12,381 nt of DNA. It comes from an uncultured Thermomonas sp. Its GTDB lineage: Bacteria; Pseudomonadota; Gammaproteobacteria; Xanthomonadales; Xanthomonadaceae. The stretch is taken from the NCBI GenBank assembly GCA_946480065.1, contig CAMLJA010000026.1:1-12381 (forward strand), read 5' to 3'. The notes under the pieces were generated by a model. That model was not told the DNA's origin and did not search any database. It saw only the letters and a list, made by a program, of their open reading frames with translations. Of this stretch, positions 6,146-11,469 are shown in pieces. The position numbers and the translations under genes were made by a program. Each line of letters starts with the position of its first letter. Within the stretch, counting starts at the first letter, position 1.

Positions 6146-8401
6146 CTACAGCTCGAAGCGGTAGGCCAGCTTGACCAGCAGCTGCTCGTCGTCGCGCAGC
6201 GAGAAGGCGTCGCCGAACTGGTCGAACGCGCCGGCCGCGTAGGGATCGGCCATGAAGCCGCCGCGGCCGTAGACCACGTAGAGGTTCGACAGCGGCGCCA
6301 GCTCGTAGCGGTAGCGCACCTGGAAGCCCAGGTTGCGCAGGCTGAACGGCTGCACCGGGTCGTCGCTGCGCACGCCGCGGCCGTCCGCGCCGATCCGCCA
6401 TGCCAGAGGGTTGTCGGCGTCGAAGCCCAGCGCCTCCAGCTTCACCCGCAATTCGTGCCGGGTGCCGATGTTCCAGTTGAGGCTGGCGCTGAGGTCGTAG
6501 CGGTTCATGTGGAAGCTGCCGACCAGGTTGTCTTCCTGCCAGACCAGCTGCTCCTGGTCCACCGCGTGGCCCAGCCAGGTCTCGATGTTGAGCGCGTCGC
6601 TGATGTAGTAGGTGCCGCTCAGCGAGGCGCTCCACGCGTACGGGGTGTCCGGGCGCAGGCCCATGCGGGTGCCCACGAAGGCCTCGGTCCCGAACTTCCA
6701 GTTGCCGCGCCGCGGGAAGCCGCGGGAGACGCTGAGGGTGCCGCCGTTGTGCACGCGCATCGCGCCGTGGCCGCGGGTGAAGGTGTCGTCGTAGCCGGGC
6801 GCGCGCAGCTGCAGGTTCCAGTTGAGGTTGCCGCCGTCCTTGCGCTGGCTGTTGCCGCTCCAGCGGAACTGGCGCTGCAGCCACAGGCCGTCGTTGTTCT
6901 GCATGCCCTCGATGCGGAAGCGCAGGTTGTGCGAGGCCCAGGCGGAGCCTTGCGGCAGCGCGGTGATCCGCTTGCCGACCTCGAACTGGCCGTAGTTGAG
7001 GTCGTTGCGCCCCAGGTAGCCGGCGTCGTTGACCTCGAAGCGGTCGCCGTAGTGCAGCAGGATGCCGGTCAGGGTCCAGCCCTTGTCCAGGGTCTTCTGC
7101 GCCAGCGTGGTGAAGCCGAGGTCGCGGACGTGCTGGCCGTGCACCGCCACGTCGCTGCCCACCAGGGTGCTGGACACGGTGAGGCTGGGATCGGGCTGCC
7201 AGCGGTGGTCGAAGCCCAGCACGCGCGCGCTGCGGTCCAGCCACGGGCGGTCCACGCTGGTCAGCATCGCGCCCAGGTCCTGGCTGCCGAACGCGCGCTG
7301 CAGGCGCAGGGCGCCGAAGCGGCGGCCGCCGTCGCCGCGCTCGTCGGCCAGGAACGCGCCGTACTGGGTGCCGCCCACGCTGCCGTTGAACTTGACCGCG
7401 CCCAGGATGTCGGCCGGCCCGCTGCCGTCGTCGGCCAGCGCGCCGATGCGGCGGGTGTACAGCAGCTGGCTGTTGTCGAACACCAGGCCGAAGTCGAAGA
7501 AGCCCTGGTTCTCGGTGAAGAACGGGCGCTTGTCGCTGAAGAAGGTTTCCTCGGCGCCGAAGTTCACCACCAGCGAATCGCTCTCCACCTGGCCGAAGTC
7601 CGGGTTGAGGGTGGCGCTCAGCTGGAACTGGCCGCTGGGCTTCCAGAACACGTCCACGCCGGCGTCGAACCCGGCGTCGCGCTCGGCCAGGTCCTGCACC
7701 CCGACCACGTAGGGCGTGACCGCCAGCAGGGACTGGGAGTACGCCGGGATCTCGATCTTCTCGAACTGGTTGAGGAACTGCGGGCGCTCGTAGCTGACCG
7801 CCGGCCAGGCCATGCGCTCATTGATGCTGCCCACCACCCGGTCCAGGTAAACCGCGATGCTGCGCCGGCCGTCCACCGCGCGCTTCATCGGCGCGGTGTG
7901 CCAGGGGATCAGCAGCTCGGCGGTCCATTCGTCGGCCCCGTCCACCACCGCGTGCTCCCAGGTCCCGTCCCAGTCGGTGCTGAAATTGCCCAGGCCGGTG
8001 ATGGTGGAATCCTGGATGCCATCGCTGGCGGTCACGGTGAAGTCGTAGCCGCTGCGGCCGTCGCCCTCGAAGTCCAGCATCACGTTGACGCGGTCGATGC
8101 CGGCGTCCTGGTCGCGGCGGGTGCGCTGGCGCGGGGTCTCCACGCCGGGCAGCTTGGCGTTGCGGAACGCCACCGCCAGGCCCGCCGGCGTGGCCTTGAT
8201 CCAGGCCTCGGTGGGGTGGCGGGAGGCGGCGCGGGTGAACGGCTGCACCATCCGGAACTCGGTGACGTGGCGCGCGCCCTGCCATTCCGCGGGGTCGATC
8301 ACCCCGTCCACCCGCACGTCCCCGACCTCGGCGAGCGCGGGCGCGGACAGCGCGGACAGCACCGCGAGGGCGAGCAGGGAGGGCGTGGGCGAAGGGCGCA
8401 T
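6146..8401 (-). CDS. DUF5916 protein with N-terminal CBM9-like domain, probable outer-membrane barrel
   Basis: A 751-residue exported protein. Residues 1-24 are a Sec signal peptide ending ALA, cut before Glu25. Residues of about 27-200 form a CBM9-like carbohydrate-binding domain (VDGVIDPAEWQGA, then IDRVNVMLDFEGDGRSGYDF, then WTAELLIPWHTA). The DUF5916 region follows, with its hallmark NPDFGQVESDSLVVNFGAEE (266-285) and KRPFFTENQGFFDFG (291-305). The remainder is rich in alternating aromatic strands (for example NLRFRIEGMQNNDGLWLQRQ) and ends KLAYRFEL, as expected for an outer-membrane beta-barrel. Binding or uptake of a polysaccharide or peptide at the surface is a guess; no TonB box or partner transporter is visible. 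The ATG at 8401 was chosen because it begins the signal peptide; an open stretch upstream has no leader. The gene appears monocistronic. Confidence 0.85.
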   Translation of the reverse strand: MRPSPTPSLLALAVLSALSAPALAEVGDVRVDGVIDPAEWQGARHVTEFRMVQPFTRAASRHPTEAWIKATPAGLAVAFRNAKLPGVETPRQRTRRDQDAGIDRVNVMLDFEGDGRSGYDFTVTASDGIQDSTITGLGNFSTDWDGTWEHAVVDGADEWTAELLIPWHTAPMKRAVDGRRSIAVYLDRVVGSINERMAWPAVSYERPQFLNQFEKIEIPAYSQSLLAVTPYVVGVQDLAERDAGFDAGVDVFWKPSGQFQLSATLNPDFGQVESDSLVVNFGAEETFFSDKRPFFTENQGFFDFGLVFDNSQLLYTRRIGALADDGSGPADILGAVKFNGSVGGTQYGAFLADERGDGGRRFGALRLQRAFGSQDLGAMLTSVDRPWLDRSARVLGFDHRWQPDPSLTVSSTLVGSDVAVHGQHVRDLGFTTLAQKTLDKGWTLTGILLHYGDRFEVNDAGYLGRNDLNYGQFEVGKRITALPQGSAWASHNLRFRIEGMQNNDGLWLQRQFRWSGNSQRKDGGNLNWNLQLRAPGYDDTFTRGHGAMRVHNGGTLSVSRGFPRRGNWKFGTEAFVGTRMGLRPDTPYAWSASLSGTYYISDALNIETWLGHAVDQEQLVWQEDNLVGSFHMNRYDLSASLNWNIGTRHELRVKLEALGFDADNPLAWRIGADGRGVRSDDPVQPFSLRNLGFQVRYRYELAPLSNLYVVYGRGGFMADPYAAGAFDQFGDAFSLRDDEQLLVKLAYRFEL

Positions 8402-8438
8402 GGCGTGGTCGCGTGGCCGCGGGCGGCGATGGGGCGCC

Positions 8439-8444
8439 ACCATA
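8439..8444 (-). promoter_or_regulatory. Candidate -10 box (TATGGT) for the DUF5916 gene
   Basis: On the minus strand GCTATGGTGG lies 37 bases upstream of the DUF5916 ATG. TATGGT follows the same GCTAnnnTG pattern as the boxes at 330, 2670 and 4888. A poor TTAGGC is found 17 bases upstream. The surrounding run of alternating GC would be hard to melt, apart from this box. Confidence 0.4.
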
Positions 8445-8478
8445 GCGGCGCGCGCCGCGCCGCCTAACTGGCTAAGGT

Positions 8479-8497
8479 CATGCAAACCTTTGGCATG
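8479..8497. promoter_or_regulatory. AT-rich near-palindrome, possible operator
   Basis: CATGCAAACCTTTGGCATG is an almost perfect palindrome (CATGC and AAA against TTT and GCATG, with one extra G). It is one of the few AT-rich patches in the window. It lies between the SET gene and the DUF5916 promoter candidate, directly beside a plus-strand TAAGGT at 8473-8478 that leads to no gene. It could be an operator for the DUF5916 gene. Confidence 0.3.
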
Positions 8498-8515
8498 CGC
8501 CGCGCATCGCGGCGC
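8497..8515 (-). terminator. Perfect 8-bp hairpin downstream of the SET-domain gene
   Basis: The arms GCGCCGCG (8497-8504) and CGCGGCGC (8508-8515) flank a 3-base loop, 9 bases past the SET gene stop on the minus strand. The position suits a terminator. The downstream sequence on the minus strand (ATGCCAAAGG) lacks a T-tract, so termination efficiency is uncertain. Confidence 0.45.
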
Positions 8516-8524
8516 GGGAACGGC

Positions 8525-8989
8525 TCAGCGCTTGGGCCGCAGCATCGTCCCGGTGCAGTCCTTCGCCCCGCAGCGGCAGGCCCAGATCTTCTTCAGCCGC
8601 GGGGTGTGGCGCTCGGCCAGGGTGATCCCGTAGTCGTAGGTGAGCTCCTCGCCCGGCCGGATCGCGCGGATCGCCTCGATGAACACGCGCGACCGCTTCG
8701 GGTCCGCCTCGTCCTCGTCCAGCACCGCCTCGCAGTTGGGCGCGCAGCTGTGGTTGATCCAGCGCGCGTCGTTGCCCTCGAAGTTGGCGTCGATCACCCA
8801 GTCGTCGTTCAGGGTGAACAGGAAGGTGTGCCCGCTGTCGGCGTCGCCGCTGTCGCCGGCATCGACCTCGGCGTGGGTGCGGCGGCGGCCCTTGTACTCG
8901 ATCAGGCGCTCGCCCTTGGCGATCGGGGCCACGGCGAACATGCCGTTGCCGTGGATGGCGGACTTGCGGGTGACGATCTTCTTCGGCAT
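8525..8989 (-). CDS. SET domain protein-lysine N-methyltransferase
   Basis: A 154-residue, single-domain SET protein, which would methylate lysine side chains using S-adenosylmethionine. All core SET signatures are present in order: GNGMFA (14-19), the pseudoknot motif RWINHSCAPNCE (76-87) that binds AdoMet and the substrate channel, and GEELTYDYG (113-121) with the catalytic tyrosine region. A compact post-SET zinc motif CRCGAKDC (138-145) sits near the end, and Cys82 could supply the fourth ligand. There is an acidic, Asp/Gly-rich insertion at 41-53. No signal peptide is seen, so it is cytoplasmic or an effector. Bacterial SET proteins modify ribosomal, nucleoid or host proteins; the target here is unknown. 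The ATG at 8989 was chosen because upstream codons encode only Arg/Ala-rich filler. It is divergent from the cytochrome gene. Confidence 0.9.
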   Translation of the reverse strand: MPKKIVTRKSAIHGNGMFAVAPIAKGERLIEYKGRRRTHAEVDAGDSGDADSGHTFLFTLNDDWVIDANFEGNDARWINHSCAPNCEAVLDEDEADPKRSRVFIEAIRAIRPGEELTYDYGITLAERHTPRLKKIWACRCGAKDCTGTMLRPKR

Positions 8990-9015
8990 CGGGCGGACCG
9001 GCTTGAGGGAGGGCC

Positions 9016-9045
9016 ATTCTGGCCCAGCCGGGCGGCGCCCGTCAC
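9016..9045 (-). promoter_or_regulatory. Candidate promoter of the SET-domain gene
   Basis: On the minus strand GTGACG (9040-9045) and CAGAAT (9016-9021) are separated by 18 bases. They match the -35 and -10 consensus at 4 and 5 positions respectively. The -10 is 26 bases before the ATG, giving a short leader of about 20 bases. No Shine-Dalgarno is obvious in that leader. Confidence 0.4.
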
Positions 9046-9108
9046 GGCGCTGGCCGCAACCGCCCGCGCCTCCCGTTGGTACTGCCACCTCCAACGCGAT
9101 CCACGACG

Positions 9109-9666
9109 ATGAACCGCACTGCTTGCCTGCCGCCGCTGCTGGCCGCCCTCCTCCTTTCCGCCTGCGGCGAGCGTCCCGCCGCCGGGGCGCGCGCCGCCAC
9201 CCTGGCGCCCGCCGCCGCTCCCGACGACGCCGCACTGCTGGCGCGCGGCGAATACATGGTGCGCATCGGCGGCTGCAACGACTGCCACACGCCCGGCTAC
9301 GCCGAGAGCGGCGGCGAGGTGCCCACCCAGGGCTGGCTGGTGGGATCGCCGCTGGGCTACAGCGGCCCGTGGGGCACCACCTACGCCGCCAACCTGCGGC
9401 TGAAGGTGGCCGGCATGGACGAGGCGGAGTGGCTGTCCTACACCGCCGGCCTGCACACCCGCCCGATCATGCCGGACTTCAACCTGCGGGCCATGCAGGA
9501 ACAGGACCGCCGCGCGATCTACCGCTTCATCCGCTCGCTGGGCCCCGCCGGCGAAAAGGCCCCCGCGTACCTGCCGCCCGGGCAGCTGCCGCCGCCGCCC
9601 TACATGCAGCTGGTGCTGCCGGCGGCCCCGCAGGCCGCAGCCGCCGCGCCGGCCGCGGCGGGCTGA
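9109..9666 (+). CDS. Lipoprotein c-type cytochrome (mono-haem)
   Basis: A 185-residue cytochrome c anchored to a membrane on the periplasmic side. Residues 1-18 form a signal peptide with the lipobox LLSAC, lipidated on Cys19. One haem site is present, CNDCH (56-60), with His60 as proximal ligand; Met121 in RPIMPDFNL is the probable distal ligand. The helix RAIYRFIRSLGPAG near the end is the usual last helix of the fold. The pattern resembles single-domain relatives of the cytochromes that take electrons from quinoprotein or FAD dehydrogenases, but no dehydrogenase gene is adjacent. A Pro/Ala-rich tail (about 158-185) is low complexity. The ATG at 9109 begins the signal peptide; a TTG at 9076 in frame is less likely. 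The next gene starts 77 bases downstream on the same strand. Confidence 0.88.
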   Translation: MNRTACLPPLLAALLLSACGERPAAGARAATLAPAAAPDDAALLARGEYMVRIGGCNDCHTPGYAESGGEVPTQGWLVGSPLGYSGPWGTTYAANLRLKVAGMDEAEWLSYTAGLHTRPIMPDFNLRAMQEQDRRAIYRFIRSLGPAGEKAPAYLPPGQLPPPPYMQLVLPAAPQAAAAAPAAAG

Positions 9667-9700
9667 AGCCCAGCGCGCCTGGCGCGTCAACCGGCCGGCC

Positions 9701-9734
9701 CCGCGCGGCGTTGTGCCCTGCACACACCGCGCGG
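9701..9734 (+). promoter_or_regulatory. Imperfect hairpin touching the ribosome site of the alpha/beta hydrolase gene
   Basis: CCGCGCGG occurs at 9701-9708 and again at 9727-9734; as it is self-complementary, the two copies can pair. Between them TGTGC (9712-9716) pairs with GCACA (9720-9724) around a CCT loop. The right arm ends in the first two bases of the GGAGG ribosome site (9733-9737), 6 bases before the ATG. It may reduce translation or act as an intergenic terminator after the cytochrome gene. Confidence 0.35.
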
Positions 9735-9743
9735 AGGTCCGCC

Positions 9744-10688
9744 ATGCACCATCCTTCCCGAGCCGCCCTGGCGGCCCTGCTCATCGTGTTGCCCCTGCTG
9801 GCCACCGCGCAGGGCCTGCGCGAGCGCGTCCGCCAGGCGCGCGAGGCCAGCCGGACCACCCGTGCGGTGGCCGTGCCGGACGGCGCGCGCGCCGTGCGCA
9901 ACATCGCCTACGGCGCCGACCCGGCGCAGCGCTGCGACCTCTACCTGCCGGCGCGGGCCGGCGCCGCGCCGCTGCTGCTGTACGTCCACGGCGGCGGCTG
10001 GGCCAACGGCGACAAGACCAATCCCGGGCTGGCCGCCAAGCTGGACCACTGGCTGCCGAAGGGCCAGGCCGTGGCCTCCTGCAACTACCGCCTGGTGCCC
10101 GCCGCCACGCCGCTGCAGCAGGCGGACGACATCGCCCATGCCCTGGCGACGCTGCAGCGCGGTGCCGGCCGCTGGGGCCTCGACCCGGAGCGGACGGTGC
10201 TGATGGGGCATTCGGCCGGCGCGCACCTGGTCGCCCTGCTGGGGGCGGATCCGCGCCTTCTGTCCGCGGCCGGTGCGACGCCGCCGCGCGGCGTGGTCGC
10301 GCTGGACAGCGGCGCGCTGGACGTGCCCGCGCTGATGGCCGGGCCGCGGGTGCCGGCGATCTACCGGCAGGCCTTCGGCAGCGACCCCGCCGGCTGGCGC
10401 GCGGCCTCGCCGTGGCAGCGGCTGCGCCGCGGCGGCCTGCCGATGCTGCTGGTCTGCTCGAGCGAGCGCCGCTTCCCGACCTCGCCCTGCGACGAAGCGC
10501 GCAAGCTGGCGGCGCGCGCGGGCGCAGTGGGCGTGCCGGCCACCGTGCAGCCCGAAGCCCTGGACCACGGCGCGATCAACCGCACGCTGGGCGAGGCTTC
10601 CGCCTACACCCGCGCGGTGTCGGACTGGATCGACGCGCTGTTACGGGGTCGCGCGCCGGCTAGCGCACCAGCGGCCGCACGCTGGTGA
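9744..10688 (+). CDS. Secreted alpha/beta hydrolase (BD-FAE/hormone-sensitive lipase-like esterase)
   Basis: A 314-residue hydrolase with an N-terminal signal peptide (about 1-23, ATAQG), so it probably acts in the periplasm or outside the cell. The core begins after a basic linker, with IAYGADPAQRCDLYLPA (55-71). The oxyanion loop HGGGW (82-86), the nucleophile elbow GHSAG with Ser157, and His275 in LDHGAIN form most of an esterase/lipase catalytic site. The acid residue is not clear: the usual GxxD turn reads CSSERRFPTSPCDEA, leaving Glu241 or Asp250 as candidates. The substrate is unknown; short-chain or aromatic esters are typical for the family. GGAGG at 9733-9737 supports the ATG at 9744. 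The last 29 bases overlap the 3' end of the convergent SDR gene, and the Ala/Pro-rich C-terminal tail comes from that overlap. Confidence 0.87.
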   Translation: MHHPSRAALAALLIVLPLLATAQGLRERVRQAREASRTTRAVAVPDGARAVRNIAYGADPAQRCDLYLPARAGAAPLLLYVHGGGWANGDKTNPGLAAKLDHWLPKGQAVASCNYRLVPAATPLQQADDIAHALATLQRGAGRWGLDPERTVLMGHSAGAHLVALLGADPRLLSAAGATPPRGVVALDSGALDVPALMAGPRVPAIYRQAFGSDPAGWRAASPWQRLRRGGLPMLLVCSSERRFPTSPCDEARKLAARAGAVGVPATVQPEALDHGAINRTLGEASAYTRAVSDWIDALLRGRAPASAPAAARW

Positions 10689-11415
10689 ACCCGCCATCGA
10701 CAGGCAGCACCTGTCCAGTGATGCGGGCGGCGGCATCCGACAGCAGCCAGGCCATGGCGTCGGCCACCTGCCCCGCGCCCTGCACCCCGCCCAGCGGGTA
10801 CTGCCGGCCGGCGGCCTCGCGCATCGCCTCCACCCGCAGCATGGCCGCGGTCATCGGGGTCTCGGTCATGCCCGGGGCCACCGCGTTGATGCGCAGGCCC
10901 AGCGGCGCGTAGGTCGCCGCCGCGCCGCGCACCAGCGCCTCGATCCCACCCTTGGCGGCGGCGATGGCCTCGTGGTTGGCCACGCCGATCCGCGCCACCA
11001 CGCTGGAGACCAGCACCGCCGCGCCGGCGCGGCGCTCGGCCTGCAGCGCTGACACCCAGGCCTGCAGGGTGAACAGCGCGCTGCCCAGGTTGACCCGCAG
11101 CACCTCGGCCACCTGCTCGGCGCTGCTGCGGTGGAGCGCGGCCACCAGGGTGCTGCCGACGCAGTGCGCCAGCAGCGCGGGCGCCTCGCCGAGCTGCGCG
11201 CGGCAGCCGGCGATCGCGGCGGCCGCGCCGTCGGGGGTGGCGGTGTCGGCGGCGATGCGGGCGTCGGCGTCGAGCGCTTCCAGCGCTGCCGCGTCGCGCC
11301 CCACCGCGGCCACGCGGTGGCCGTCGGCGCGCAGTCGCGCGACCAGGGCGCTGCCGATGCCGCCGCGGGCGCCGGTGACGAGTGCGATCCGGGGAGCGTG
11401 GGTTCGGGTGTCCAT
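10660..11415 (-). CDS. Short-chain dehydrogenase/reductase family protein with altered active site, photolyase neighbour
   Basis: A 251-residue cytoplasmic Rossmann protein of the classical SDR size. NAD(P)-binding motifs are present: TGARGGIG (14-21), Asn109 in RVNLGSAL, and the PGMTETPM segment after strand six (181-188). The C-terminal ITGQVLPVDGGF (232-243) is typical of the family. The active site is unusual. Ser138 and Lys155 are in place (VSSVVARIG and AAAKGG), but the YxxxK motif reads IAAAK, so the catalytic Tyr is Ile151. HCVG stands where NNAG is usual. AGGT precedes the ATG by about 8 bases. The gene lies 54 bases downstream of the photolyase gene on the same strand, probably in one operon. 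Its 3' end overlaps the convergent hydrolase gene by 29 bases. A similar NHEAIAAAK version occurs, to my recollection, in other proteobacterial SDRs near photolyases. Activity may be lost or changed. Confidence 0.88.
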   Translation of the reverse strand: MDTRTHAPRIALVTGARGGIGSALVARLRADGHRVAAVGRDAAALEALDADARIAADTATPDGAAAAIAGCRAQLGEAPALLAHCVGSTLVAALHRSSAEQVAEVLRVNLGSALFTLQAWVSALQAERRAGAAVLVSSVVARIGVANHEAIAAAKGGIEALVRGAAATYAPLGLRINAVAPGMTETPMTAAMLRVEAMREAAGRQYPLGGVQGAGQVADAMAWLLSDAAARITGQVLPVDGGFTSVRPLVR

Positions 11416-11469
11416 TGGGTTACCTGTGTCGATCAGGGAAGAGGCCGCGCCCGGGGCGAGGAAGGGTCG

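Noticed and set aside
6455..8467. Long plus-strand open frame opposite the DUF5916 gene
   Set aside because: Val/Ala/His-rich antisense translation with no motif. The minus strand has a signal peptide, family hallmarks and a barrel-like end.
8473..8478. Plus-strand promoter TAAGGT in front of the SET gene region
   Set aside because: No plausible plus-strand gene follows; the open frame after it is the antisense of the SET gene. The match to TAAGGT alone is not enough.
8640..9743. Upstream extension of the hydrolase frame through the cytochrome and SET genes
   Set aside because: The extension is Arg/Pro-rich filler overlapping two well-supported genes. The ATG at 9744 has a good ribosome site and starts a signal peptide.
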